From positions 44,609,001 through 44,673,000 of the forward strand of contig JAZHRO010000055.1 of assembly GCA_037157565.1 (NCBI GenBank): 64,000 nt of DNA. The letters run 5' to 3'. Numbering within the stretch: the stretch's first letter is position 1; each line of letters opens with the position of its first letter. The notes under the pieces are model-generated. The model did no database searches. It worked only from the letters and a program-made list of their open reading frames with translations, and was not told where the DNA came from. The translations under genes and the position numbers were made by a program. Positions 23,301 through 34,695 of the stretch are shown one piece after another. The stretch is from Thalassia testudinum (lineage: Eukaryota > Streptophyta > Magnoliopsida > Alismatales > Hydrocharitaceae).

Positions 23301-24534
23301 TCCAGGCGCAGCTGCGCCCAATTCCCAACGCAGATGTGGCGCTAGAATAGTGCCACATCATGCGCTGCAAATCGCGCGCAGTGCTATAATAGGAATTTGT
23401 CTCTATGCCTTACGAGTTGTCACGGGCATCGGGCGCCCGAAACAGAGCTTACATATCCGATCCGATTACACTGAGCATATTATCTGAGCTTCTGTCTGAG
23501 CATACGATTCTGTGGGGCTGGGGGCCCGAGTGTGTTTGGCATGGGGTTGAGGCCCTGCGCTGAGTTAAGAAAACAAAAAACGTAATTAAGAGGCCTAATG
23601 AGAATTAAGGCGTGCTTAGTAGAGGTTTGGTTCCACCTTCTGGGTGCTGTGTATCCCTCGAAAGGCTCACCCGCAAATTGAACATATTTTTAATTGATTA
23701 ATGAAAGCTAATGACGGTTGCTTAATCACCTCTCCACTGTAGCTTAACAGAAACAAACGAAGTGCATCTGAAGAAGAACAACTGAAGAAGCTTAGAGTAA
23801 GAGTAAGAGAGAGAGACAGAAGGTGTACATACAAATAGAAGACGTATACAAGAGTAAATACTAATATAAGAGAAGAATATAAACATATAAAAATATATAT
23901 ATGTATACATAGTATAGCCCATTAAATTTGTATAAATAAACCCGTATATTTACTAACAGAATAAAATGTCACCCTATGTGTCGCTATAGACCCCAGTTTC
24001 CCTCCTTAGGTTTGTATATAGTGTTTTCTGAGATCTAGCGACGCTTTTGTCTGTCACTAAAATTGCTGTATGTATTACTGTAGATAACAGACTAGTAAGT
24101 TAAGTTAATATATTATAACATCTTAGTCTATTGTATACTTCCATGTTAGTAGTAATACTATAACTTGTAATGACATAGTTTATAGTATAGTAATAGATTG
24201 TTTGGTGCTTGTTTATAGTTAGTTTTTGCAAGCATTACCATTGATTCTTATTAAGTAGATAAACCATGTCCACATTCATTCATTCTTTAATAAGATGTAA
24301 AGCTTCTTTTTGGAATTAGAGGATAATTTTGAGATTAAAGAGCGATGTAATTCAATAAATTGCCTCCCAGTGAACGACCTGGAATAAAACCAGTAAAAAT
24401 TAGATAAGTAAATAATAATAATGGTTGTAATGACTGGTACTCTCTATAACTCACCACAATGACACTCTTGGTGTTTCATGCTACAACAGTACATCAATCA
24501 TCATATTGTAGTCATTTACATCCATTTTGTATTA
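20344..24534 (+). mobile_element. C: putative 4.2 kb solo LTR of a Tat/Ogre-like element
   Basis: It interrupts B's LTR and is flanked by GTAGG on both sides (20339-20343 and 24535-24539). It starts with a perfect hairpin (TGATGAGT, GGTT, ACTCATCA). Near the right end is TTGCCTCCCAGTGAACGACC (24360), resembling the 3' part of other LTRs here. It has no open frame of note, no PBS and no PPT. It is AT-rich at 22550-23260 with a GC-rich island near 23270-23560. The last bases are TATTA rather than CA, so the right terminus is uncertain. Tat/Ogre affiliation rests only on the TGATGAG start and large LTR size. Confidence 0.5.
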
Positions 24535-24571
24535 GTAGGTAGAGATGACTTGAAAGGGAGGGGGTGTAGGT

Positions 24572-24580
24572 CCTTTTATA
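24572..24580 (-). promoter_or_regulatory. TATA box of the B 5' LTR
   Basis: CCTTTTATA on the plus strand, TATAAAAGG in element sense, followed by CACTATAAAAGG-type context equal to the 3' LTR copy. Confidence 0.6.
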
Positions 24581-24951
24581 GTGGAGGAAAAGAGGCTGAA
24601 AATGGATAAAGGACCATTGGCGATCTCTAGACCGTCACTGGAAACGTTGCTGTAGACAGCTCACCTCTACCCATGCCCATAGCTGGCTCTGTTGGCTTGC
24701 AATGAAATAGCGATGGTTGTAAGCATCGCTGTAGGTCAGCCTAGCTGTCGCTGAAAGCTGGCGCCAACAGCCCTTACGCCTACGCCGCCTGCCTTGCTCA
24801 TCACGTGCGCTGACCGCGTGCGCCCAGCTGTGTGCACGTGTGCTATGTAATGGCCTGCGCGCTTGCTATGCACTGGCCTGCGCGTGCGCGGGCACGCTAC
24901 CTTGAGCTGGCGCTGCCGCTGCCACTCCATGCGCCCGCCCAATTGCGAATT

Positions 24952-25024
24952 GGAGGGGCTACGGGGATTCGAACTCGCGCCCCTCCTTTGCAAACCAGTA
25001 CTCCCACCGTTGCGACAATCCTTC
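24952..25024 (-). promoter_or_regulatory. tRNA-like cassette in the B 5' LTR
   Basis: Second copy of the cassette at 10771, with box A-like TTGTCGCAACGG and box B AGTTCGAATCC on the minus strand, about 380 bp upstream of the TATA box. Confidence 0.6.
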
Positions 25025-25150
25025 CCTTGTGTTGCATGGAGTGGCTTGGTGCGTCCTCCTCCCAGCCATTGGATCTTGATCCAATGGCTAGGATTGAAGG
25101 GTGTGGATGAAGGAGTTGGGCGATGCTGATGGTCGGTGTTGGGTGGCCTA

Positions 25151-25172
25151 GATGGTGCCACGTGGCACCATC
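25151..25172. promoter_or_regulatory. G-box palindrome in the B 5' LTR
   Basis: GATGGTGCCAC and GTGGCACCATC form a perfect 22 bp palindrome centred on CACGTG, the core bound by plant bZIP and bHLH factors. Confidence 0.6.
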
Positions 25173-25474
25173 TGGGCCGTCCATCTTATTCTTGTAGAGG
25201 GTGCTACGGTGCTCAGATCAAGATATTCCCGTGATGCCGAACTGCGATTGTCGCTCCGAATCCATCCGTACGGTTGGATTTTCCATCCGAAACCTGTATC
25301 GATGTCACATTGCCCCCCTGGCCATATAAAATGGAGGAATTAATATATAAAATATACAACTATCCTAAATGCCACGTAATGGATGTTATGCAATATTTAT
25401 AACATGATATGCAATGCTAACCCTAGGAACTATAAAAAATAAGCAATTTATCTTGAATTTATGTGTGTTCATCA

Positions 25475-26840
25475 GTCATCGCCCGAGCATGATCCCTAAA
25501 GACAATCCCTTTTCCTTTAGGATTCTCCTCAGTAGCACTGGGGAGCTTCCCAGTTTCCCTCTATCTAACAGCCTCAACAAGGTGTTCTATTTGTGATTTC
25601 ATCTCATGTATAGCCTTGTCATGAGATTGGATGATGGCACTTTGACTTTCTTGCATAGTTCTCAACATTGCCTTCAATTCATCCATCTCAGAGGTCTTAG
25701 GTTGGGCAAAGGTCTGAGGTTGGTTCATTTGATGGTTTTGAAAGGATTGTGGTTTATAATTCCCTGAATTTGAGACATTTTCTTGTCTCCATGAAAGGTT
25801 TGGGTAGTTCCTCCATCCCTCATTATAAGTGTTGGAAAAAGGGCCATTACGAGGTCTAGGACGGAACCCTTGAGCGGCATTCAGATTCGCTTGTACAAGC
25901 TCAGGGAATTGGGAGGCCAAGTGGTAATCCACAGTGGCGTGTGTATTGCCTTGGCAAATTGAGCATTTTGAAGCTTGGGATGTGGAGGTGTTAGAGACGA
26001 ATTGGCTCGGGCTCGGCATAAGCCTTCCATGTTTTGATTCAATAATTGAATCTGATAGGCTAAATTCTGGGTGTTTCTTGCCTCATTCGCCTCCAACCTT
26101 CTTTGCATGAGAGTGGGTTTTCTATCCATGTAGGCAGAATTCAAGTGAATAGAATTCTCACTCAAAGTATCAAAAAGGTTCCAAGCTTCATCATCAGTCT
26201 TAGATAGAAAGGTTCCTGCACAGGCACCATCCATAGTTTGCGAATCATCAAGTCCGATGTAGAACCTTTCAACCAGTTGACACTTAGGCACCTGGTAATG
26301 TGAGCAAAGTCTCAGCAAGTCATTAAAGCTCTCCCATGCATCATGGAAAGCTTCCCCATCCTTTTGAACAAAACTCATAATTTCCCTCCTAAAGTGATTG
26401 GTTTTGCTCAAGGGGAAGTACTTCTTCAAAAACTCCTTCCTCAAGGCATCCCAAGTGTTAATATCATCAAGCGTGTGATACCAATGCTTGGCTTTGTCCT
26501 TAAGGGAGAAGGGAAAGAGGGTCCGCATTTGAGCATTATTAGTAACGCCCTGTAGCTTCATCGTGGAACAGACCTCGATGAATTCCTCTATATGCCTGTA
26601 AGGGTCTTCCCTAGCAGTACCATAAAAGGAGGGCAGCAAGGATATGGTACTGCTTTTGATCTCATAAGGATTGTCCCCTCCAGGTCTACGTAGTGCAGGG
26701 CCAGCTTGATTGGTTGGAATGAAATATTCCTTAAGGCTCCTTTGACTGGCCATTTCTACCCTTGGAAGGTTTCTTCTTAAGATTCTTTCCGGTTCAGGAT
26801 CAAACACAAGTTGTCTCCTAAGAGAATGCCTACCAAGCAT
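25475..26840 (-). pseudogene. gag: A gag (frameshifted)
   Basis: The ATG at 26840 opens a 319-codon frame with the retrotransposon gag domain (REDPYRHIEEF, FPFSLKDKAKHWY, FLKKYFPLSKTNHFRREI, FYIGLDD). A frameshift near 26015 moves reading to a second frame, which runs through CSICQGNTHATVDYH, a zinc knuckle whose last Cys is Tyr, then NTYNEGWRNYPNLSW and a coiled-coil-like stretch, with a stop near 25561. Beyond it the frame leads to the border with B at 25475 and continues at 9693. The gag packages element RNA in cytoplasmic particles. Confidence 0.87.
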
Positions 26841-27974
26841 GCACTACAAACATAATTCAAAAGGACTTGTTCAGTCTTTACAAATTTAGGCTTTTGACTT
26901 TAGTTCAAATTATAGGTGATAAAGCAAGTTGCCCAATTAATTATGTGCCTATTGTCAACCTTTGAAATGGCTAAAAAGACCTAGTTGGAGTTTAGGTGTT
27001 CTTCCCTAAATCTCAAATGGTAGAGCAAATCCAAATATGGATGATCAAGGAATGCAAGTAGGCCTAAGCCTTCCTTTGAAGCTGTGCTTTCGCGGTGCTT
27101 CTCAACTACCCCCAAAAATCCATGACAGGGTATCCCCCTCTTTGGATTTACAAACCTTTTATCTTATATTCCGAACACTTTAGAATCCAATGGTAGGAGG
27201 GCTCTTGTTCTAGTAGTTCCAATACTTAGGAGTGTCTAAATGCGTGTCGTGGTGCAAAAGATATAAGTGTGCATACACCGCAAAACGATTTTGAATTTTG
27301 AATCGCACGCCACGTTTCAAAATCAAGTCCTTGATGTTTAAATGTCCCTCATTTAATTAGTCCTTTTTCAAGAATATATGTGACCACTTGTTAGATCGCT
27401 TCAAGATAGATTATGTGGTCTAAAAATTAATTCAAATGCATTTGCATGACAGGTAGAAATGTGAAGTTAGAAATACATACCTGATTCCAGCATTCTTCAT
27501 GCAATATGCAAGATAGGAATTAGATCTAGATGCTACTTATTCAGTCCGAAATGATTCGACCTAAGGGCAGGTAGCTTCTAGCAGATAGCTCGTGTTTTTT
27601 TTTTAGCTACTTATGCACAAGCAAATTAAGGGTAAACAATCCACAAAATAAATTAAAAACCTAAATCTAAAGAAAAGGGAATAGGCTCCTGAAAATCAGC
27701 CCCAATTACTACAAGGGCGAGAAAATAGAAATAAAACTTATGAAACAGAGAATCTCCTATGGAGGCGGGATCTAGGTCTCCTTCATCTTCCCCACGTGTA
27801 AGCGTCGCTCAAGGTCGACGTCTTCTCCCAGATGTGCCTGTCACCTCCCTCAAATTCCTCACTGAAATTCCTCTCTCAAATACCTCACACAGAAAAAATA
27901 ATAAATGGACATGTCACTGTGCAATGAGAAATAATCAGGAATAAAAATCAGGTGAAATTATTGCGTTTGTTGCC
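26841..27974 (-). other. A 5' leader
   Basis: Noncoding sequence between PBS and gag. It has no clear match to the leaders of B, E or F apart from short Pro-codon-like patches. I see no ORF worth calling. Confidence 0.55.
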
Positions 27975-27992
27975 TCCCCGGCAATGGCACCA
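27975..27992 (-). promoter_or_regulatory. A primer binding site (tRNA-Asp type)
   Basis: TCCCCGGCAATGGCACCA matches the tRNA-Asp 3' end at 16 of 18 positions; both differences are C to T. Confidence 0.8.
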
Positions 27993-27995
27993 TTT

Positions 27996-29603
27996 CATAA
28001 GTCTATTTTCACTTTTGAATTATGTTATTGAGATGATTTGTTGTTGTAGGATCAAAGTGGTGGAAAATCGCTTAACAAAATAATTAAAATTAAACCACTC
28101 ATAGGAGACCGGGTCGTATCCACAGGGAGGCAAAACTCGCATTTAGGTCAAAATCAAGTTCGCTAAACTATTCGCCAGATCAAACAATGCCTGTGTAGCT
28201 CTGAAAGTAAACCTTAAATTTATGGACAAGTCAAGGGGTGTGAATGTAATTTTTACGTCAGAAAATTATTCATGTGCAAAGGTATGCCATGTACTATTCA
28301 CTTGCATTCATACAAAAATGTCATTCAAAATTAAATTCAATGCACATAAAGATGAATAATAAGGTTTAACAATTATCTAGAAGCATGAGCATTAAGGCAT
28401 AAATTCACCATAATAAAATAATCATAAATCAAAACTCATTTTCATGGCAATGGCATGAAATGTAACTATTAATTGAGGAAGAAATAGGGGATTAGCTTTA
28501 GGTGGAGCTTGCGCGTGGATGAAGGACAGATGGACGGCGATTTGGCGACCAAAGGTAGCCCTCCTCGATCCGCACCTGACGGTGGTAGCGGCTCGATGGA
28601 TGGTGGTCGAAGCCAGCTTGTCGGGGGAAAGAAGTGGCTGCAGTGGAAGTTGCTGCTAGAGGCTGTGTGTGCTATAAGCGCAAGGAGGCACGGCGCACGG
28701 GCGTTGGGGGCACTGTAGGCAAGGCTGGAGGATGCATGCTTAGGCAAGGGCACACAGGCATGCTGGTGCTGGGGTGGAGGCACACGGGTGTGGTCTGATG
28801 GCACTGGCTGCAGGTGCCACAAAGAGGCACGAGGAGGGGCTGAAGCGGGGGCGTTGGGGTGCACTGAAGGTGCTGCTGGAGGGTGCTCTGCAGGCGCAAA
28901 GGCGGGAGGGTGTGCTGGCTGGTGAAGGTGCATGGTGGGCAGGTGCATTAGGCGAGGGCGTGCAGGCGCTAATGGGTGCGCGGTGGGCAGATGGCGCACG
29001 GTGGCGTGGGTGCTGGAGCGTGGGTGGACTGGAGATGAAGGTGCGGGTAGGGTCTGGTGGCGTGAGGCAGGAGGAGTTGTAGGGACTCTTGGCAGTGTGG
29101 TCTGTCTCCCCACATGCCCACGGTGGTGGAGTCACACTGCCGCAGTGGGAGGCTGGTGGTATGAATGGATGAGAAGCAAGGCTCTCTAAGCACAGTGAGG
29201 AACAAAGGGGTGGAGACCTCCCTTTGAACGGCAACCCCTCCTCTTTTGTAGCCATGGCTAAGATTTGAAATTCAAAAACTACCGTAGAATCAATGTGATG
29301 CGTAGGACGAGGAGGCAGAGACGGAGGAATTACCTGCAAAGGAGAAGAAGAAGAAAAGAATAAAATAATTAGGGTTATTTATACATAACTCCTTAACTTC
29401 TATGTTAATTAAAATAGTACACCTAATTAATTAAGTAATTAAATCTGTGCAACCCTAGGTTAATTCTAAATGCATGAATTATGCACTTAAGCTAAAAATA
29501 TGAATTAATTTATTTACATCCTAATGTATGATATCTAAATGTGAAATTAACTTAATGTCTAGACACTTAAATACTTAAATAGCCCACAAATATGGGCTAA
29601 TCA
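27996..29603 (-). repeat. A 5' LTR
   Basis: About 1608 bp; in element sense it begins TGATTAGCCCATATTTG, matching P's LTR start. The low border is fixed only by the PBS: the expected TG is CA here. GGGTCGTATCCACAGGGAGG (28112) matches, reversed, the end of P's LTR. The middle (28500-29160) is GC-rich, and open frames on both strands there are composition artefacts. Confidence 0.82.
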
Positions 29604-30590
29604 GCGGATAGTGCACACGATTTGTTTAAGGAAATCAGTGAGAATTCAATCAATCATTCCTCCATGGATACCTTTAACCAGTCCCAGCAGCCTAGATCAA
29701 ATGTTAATGAAGTCCATGACTCCCATTCATTTGATATGGAATTGATTTGTAACAAACTTGACAAGGTCGACTTGGTTGCTAAGAGAATGGAAGAGTGGAT
29801 GGCTGCAAATTCAATGAACAACTCTCGATCCACTCAATCCTAGAATTCGGGATTCCATTCGTTGTGAGCTCCTTCTGGACGGGAGTTCATGAATCAACTT
29901 GATGCGGCTCAACTTGTGAGTTAGCATTATTCGGAACCCCACGGGTTCTAAACTGGGGCCTTTGATCCCAGTTTTTCTGATCCTTCCCTTTCTTTCTCTC
30001 CATCCTCACCCTATGAGGATGTCTGTGTTGTACAGGAGAACGTTAGATCCAACCCCTACTCTAATGCTTATAATCTGGGTTGGAGAAACCACCTTAACTT
30101 CTCCTGGAAAAACTTGAGGCAACAGACCCAATTCCTACCTAGCAACTACGCTCTGCAATGACCAATGGGTCAGGGTCATGTGTATACTCAGTTGCCCCCT
30201 AATTAGGTCAATCAGCCAGCTTAGAATGCCCGTCAACCCAAAGGGTAGGCTGATTTGAACCGACAAATGGTAGAGATGCAAGGATCCATGCTCCAGCTCA
30301 TGCAGCAAATGAAAACCTCGTTGGACAACTTGCAAACCGGGCTCATAGCTAACTCTCGTCAACCCGGATCTCTACCATCCCAACCCGTACCCAACCCACG
30401 AAATATCCTGAATTCGTGCAACCAAGCCCATGGGTATGGAAATCAGAGGGACCCACACGTACATGCTCAGGTGGTTGAGCAGGATCCTTCCTCTTCTTCT
30501 TCTACACATCAACAATTCTTGGCTAATCAAGCCCCTCCAATCTTTCCTAACCCTCCCCAAGACCCAAACTCATATGCATCTGCAAATTCT
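29604..30590 (+). pseudogene. gag: D gag, C-terminal part (broken)
   Basis: Reading begins at GCG GAT (29604) in the frame of the SENSINHSSMDTFNQSQQPR segment, matching B's gag. Stops near 29841, 29867, 29920, 29950, 30158, 30202 and 30247 are mostly TAG at Gln or Trp positions. The second open stretch (from 30255) covers NRQMVEMQGSMLQLMQQMK and a Ser/Pro tail to SATLRSCKQ. No zinc knuckle is visible. Confidence 0.82.
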
Positions 30591-31630
30591 GCTACCTTGA
30601 GGAGTTGTAAACAAACTCAGGATCCACAACCACACTGTTTTGATTTACAGAATCCTGAAGAACTTGAGGAGAGAAAGGAGAATTCTGGAGAAGAAATGAA
30701 GGCTCAGGAAACTGATTCCAAATATTTGACTCACGTTCCTTTTCCTGAAGCCTTGATCAAATCAAAAAAGAAGTTTGTTGATAGCAATGAGGAGCTTTTG
30801 AATATTTTTAAGAATGTTGAAATGAATATCCTACTCCTCGACGCTAGTAAGTATATACCAGCTTACGCGAGATTTTTAAAGGATTTATGTACATTAAAGC
30901 GTAAGTCGGGAGAATCTATTTCGAGGAAGGTGGTACTTTCTGAGCAGGCTAGTTCAGTTATCCTGCACCACCTCCCCCAGAAAAAGAGAGATCCAGGTGA
31001 TCCGTTGATTTCTTGTGTCATTGGAGATTACACTTTTGATAGAGCACTTCTGGATCTAGGTGCATCCATCAACCTAATTCTGACTTCTCTTTACGAGAAG
31101 TTTCGATTAGGTGAACTTCAACCGACTTCAGAAACACTACAATTAGCGAACTGTTCGGTCACAAATCTGTGAGGTGTTATTGAAGATGTTATAGTTAAGG
31201 TTAAGGATTTCTATTTTCCTATAGATTTCCTTGTCCTTGACATGGATGTACTATAAAATCTAAGGAACACACCCATCATTCTAGGGCATCCGTTTGTGGC
31301 TACCGCTAAGGCCAACATTAACTATGAAACCGGTAGCATGGAAATCGCCTTTGGGGATCAACGAATGAAATTGGATATTTTTAAGGTGATTAATAAATTT
31401 GAGGATTGTGGATTTATTGAGGAACTTGAGGAAGATAATGAGAACATTGAAACTTGTTTGATGGTTTCTGCAATTGAAAGTTCCTCCTTTGATGATGAAT
31501 TGGACCTGCAACCCTCTATGGCTGACCTGCCATCTTCTGAAGAGGTTATTGATTTTGTTCACTCTCAACCTCTTCCTCTTGATGAGTCATCAGCATCTTG
31601 CTTACCATCAATCTTCAACCCACCACAGCT
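30591..31630 (+). pseudogene. D protease region
   Basis: Linker with FKNVEMNILLLDA, then LLDLGASINLI near 31050 and FYFPIDFLVLDMDV followed by ILGHPFVATAKANI. TGA near 31170 and TAA near 31254 interrupt it. It precedes RT as in B and F. Confidence 0.8.
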
Positions 31631-33165
31631 TGAACTGAAACCATTGCCTGAGAATTTGAAATATCAATTTTTAGGATAACAGAAGATGCTCCCTGTGATT
31701 ATCAGTGCTAAATTAACAAAGGAGTAGGAGATTAAATTGATTAAGGTGCTGAAGGAACACAAGGAGGCAATTGGTTGGACCATTCATGACCTTAGGGGGA
31801 TCGAGCCATCTTACTGCAATCATAGAATATTCTTGGAAGATGGATCCCGCCCTTCTCGCCATATGCAAAGGAGATTAAATCTAAATATGCAAGTGGTCAA
31901 CAAGGAAATCATTAAGTGGCTCGATGCAGGAATTATTTATCCAATCTCTGATAGTCCCTAAGTAAGTCCCGTGCAGATTATTCCCAAGAAAGTCGGAATT
32001 ACCGTTGTGACTAACGAGAGAGAAGAATCTGCCACAACTCATTTAGCTTCCTCATGGAGGGTTTGTATCAATTACAGGAAGCTGAACATGACCATGAAAA
32101 AGGATCATTTCCCTCTACCTTTCATTGATCAAATCTTGGAAAGATTAGCCGGGCAGGAGTACTTCTGTTTTCTTGATGGCTTCTCAGGATACAACCAAGT
32201 TCATATCCATCCCGAGAATCAGGAAAAAACTACTTTCACCTATCCCTACGGAACCTTTGCTTTCCGTAGGATGCCTTTCGGTTTATGTAATGCACTTGCG
32301 ACTTTTTCAAAGGTGTATGTTAGCCATATTCTCTGACATGGTGGGAGAGTTTATGGAAGTCTTCATGGACAATTTCTCTATTTTTGGAGAATTGTTTGAC
32401 TCTTGTCTAGCTAATCTAGAAATGATTCTTAAACAATGCATCAAAACACAATTGGTCCTTAGCTGGGAAAAGAGTCATTTCATGACAGAAGAAGGCATCG
32501 TCTTAGGTCATGTAATCTCTGAACGGGGAATTGAAGTGGATAAAGCTAAGGTTGATGCTATCGCTAAACTTCCTCCTCCCATATCTGTTAAACAAATTTG
32601 ATCATTTCTTGGTCATGTGGGATTCTATAGAAGATTCATCAAGGATTTCTCGAAGGTTGCTCGTCCTCTAAGCAATCTTCTCACCAAAGAAACACCGTTT
32701 GTTTTTTATGAATCATGTCGTAAGGCATTTGATTTCCTGAAAATAGCAGTCACTTGTGCTCCGATTTTGCAACCACCGGTTTGTACAACCCCTTTTGAGA
32801 TCATGATTGACTCTTCTGATTACGTGGTCGGGGCTGTTTTGGGTCAGAAAGTTGACAGGAAGTCCTTTATCGTCTACTACGCTAGTAAAACTCTAGATGA
32901 AGCCCAAAGGAATTACACTGTTACTGAAAAGGAATTACTAGTCATAGTATTTGCTTTGGAAAAATTCAGGGCTTATCTCTTAGGGTCTCATGTCATCATT
33001 TATACCGACCACTTGGCCTTGAGACATCTCTTGGCCAAAAAGGATGCCAAACCCCGGCTTATTCGTTGGATTCTTCTACTTCAAGAATTTAATCTTGAAA
33101 TCAAGGATAAATCCGAGGTACAAAATGTGGTGGCAGATCATTTATCGAGACTTCTAAGTGATTCT
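31631..33165 (+). pseudogene. pol: D reverse transcriptase and RNase H (broken)
   Basis: RT with YRKLN, CFLDGFSGYNQ, RMPFGLCNALATF, then a frameshift near 32310 and MDNFS where relatives have MDDFS (32366), so one catalytic Asp is Asn. RNase H shows DSSDYVV, TEKEL and TDH (about 32810-33010). Stops near 31677, 31725, 31960 and 32599. Confidence 0.86.
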
Positions 33166-34527
33166 TCTCATTCAAATGTCCTGATTGCTGATACGTTTCC
33201 AGATGAAACCATCCTTACAATTTTAGGTGTCCAAACCCTGTGGTTTGCTGACATTGTTAATTATTTGGCCATTGGTCAAATCCCCCAGGATTGGACCAAG
33301 CAACAATGGGATAGATTAAAATATGAGGCCAAATACTACTTCTGGGAGGATCCTGAACTGTACTGCATTGGCTCTAATCAGATTATTCGCCGATGTGTTC
33401 CAGAGAATGAATTCAACAGTATACTCGAGTTCTACCATGCATCTACATGTGGTGGACATTTCTCCGGGAAAAAGACGGTTGCAAAGATTTTGCAATCTGG
33501 CTTCTATTGGCCGTCTTTATTCAAGGATTCCCAGGATTTCTCAAGGTTGTGTTCCCGATGTCAGGTACTCGGGAGCATAATTAAGAGAGATATGATGCCC
33601 CTAAACCCAATTCTTCCTGTCGAAATCTTCGGCGTTTGGGGCATCAATTTCATGGGACCCTTTCTCCCTTCATTTGGACATCAGTACATTCTTGTCGCTG
33701 TTGATTACGTGTCCAAATGGATTGAAGCGATTCCCACCCAAACCAATGACCACATGGTGGTCATCGGTTTTGTCAAGAAAAACATCTTCAGCAGGTTTAG
33801 GATTCCGAGGACCATCATCAGTGATGGTGGCACTCATTTTACTAATGCCTAGTTCCGTAATTTGCTGGCTAAATACAGGGTTAATCATCAAATTTCCACA
33901 CCTTACCATCCTCAGATGAATGGACAGGCTGAGATCTCCAATCGGGGGATCAAGAATATTCTGCAGAAAATGGTTAGGCCTGATCACAAGGATTGGACTC
34001 AAAAGCTTGAGGATGCTCTTTGGGCCTACCGTACGGCATATAAAACGCCCATCGACATGTCTCCGTTTCGTTTGGTGTATGGAAAGGAGTGCCATTTACC
34101 CGTAGAGATTGGACATAGGGCATTCTAGGCAATCAAGCAATACAATTTAGATATGAGTTCTGCTGGGAAGACTAGGAAGCTCCAACTATCTTAGTTGGAA
34201 GAGCTTGGAAATGATGCATATGAGAATGCCAAGATCTACAAGGCTCGGACCAAAGCTCTACATGATCAATTGATTTCCTGTAAGAGCTTTGAGCTGAACC
34301 AGAAGGTTTGGTTATTCGATTCTCGAATTAACCTCTTTCCTGGCAAACTTAGATCAAAATGGAACAGCCCATTCATTATCGACCAGATTTTTCCAAATGG
34401 AGCTGTTCAAATCTCTAACCCAAAGACGGGTAACACATTTAAAGTCAACGATCAACGTCTGAAGCCTGTTATTGGCTGTACTCTTCCAGAACCCATATTA
34501 GACACGGTTCCTCTAGCCATATTGTGA
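33166..34527 (+). pseudogene. D integrase (broken)
   Basis: HHCC motif (HASTCGGH near 33440; CSRC near 33550), catalytic-core pieces INFMGPF near 33645 and SDGGTHF near 33820, then E near 33932 (GQAEISN). Stops near 33850, 34126 and 34193. The aspartate of the first catalytic motif reads Asn (GINF). The C-terminal domain ([18 protein letters not shown]) ends at TGA 34527. Confidence 0.85.
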
Positions 34528-34550
34528 CTTCTTTGGCTGGACTTCGCTTA

Positions 34551-34571
34551 GCTGACGGCATTAAACTCAGC
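34551..34571. repeat. Stop-proximal stem of D
   Basis: GCTGA, CGGCATTAAAC, TCAGC: a 5 bp stem 24 bases after the stop codon. Confidence 0.5.
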
Positions 34572-34660
34572 AGTTGTACATATGACACAAAGCTGACCCG
34601 AGCTTCATATTCAGGTGGTATCTTTCATACTCTACCATTTCTTTCATGTCTCTTTTTCTC

Positions 34661-34695
34661 AATATGGACATTGCATCAGCTAGGCATGGGGGTGG
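34661..34695 (+). promoter_or_regulatory. Second polypurine-like motif of D
   Basis: AATATGGACATTGCA, then GGCATGGGGGTGG seven bases later. Confidence 0.5.

Larger units (their letters stand above)
9694..25474 (-). mobile_element. Element B: full-length Athila-like Ty3/gypsy element with nested LTR C
   Basis: Both LTRs are present (9694-11299 and 19670-25474), ending TGATGAACACAC / CGACCA in element sense, with a PBS at the 5' LTR and a PPT at the 3' LTR. Flanking 5-mers are GTCAC (9689-9693) and GTCAT (25475-25479), a TSD with one change. Without C and its TSD the element is about 11.6 kb. The coding region is full length in layout but carries many stop codons. Its sequence is closest to D among the elements here. 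Confidence 0.9.
19670..25474 (-). repeat. B 5' LTR, interrupted by C
   Basis: The two pieces, 19670-20343 and 24535-25474, align to the 3' LTR in order. In element sense it begins TGATGAACACAC. It carries a TATA box (24572-24580), a tRNA-like cassette (24952-25024), a GATC-centred hairpin with 12 bp arms (25064-25089) and a perfect 22 bp G-box palindrome (25151-25172). Confidence 0.88.
4207..29603 (-). mobile_element. Element A: Athila-like Ty3/gypsy element, split by B
   Basis: On the minus strand the order is 5' LTR (27996-29603), PBS, leader, gag, [element B], protease, RT-RNase H, integrase, 3' noncoding region and a 3' LTR remnant. The right flank continues in frame with D's gag, so A inserted into D. 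The coding frame on the two sides of B fits together once B and its TSD are removed. A also holds a frameshift in gag, a frameshift and an internal deletion in RT, at least two nonsense codons and a frameshift in integrase. Confidence 0.85.

Noticed and set aside
20344..24534. C as a Helitron, hAT or Mutator-type DNA transposon
   Set aside because: There are no terminal inverted repeats, the duplication is 5 bp rather than 8 or 9, and no CTRR end with a 3' hairpin is present.
28469..29339. Pro and His-rich open frames up to 214 codons
   Set aside because: They lie wholly inside A's 5' LTR with frames open on both strands; composition effect, no start context or domain.
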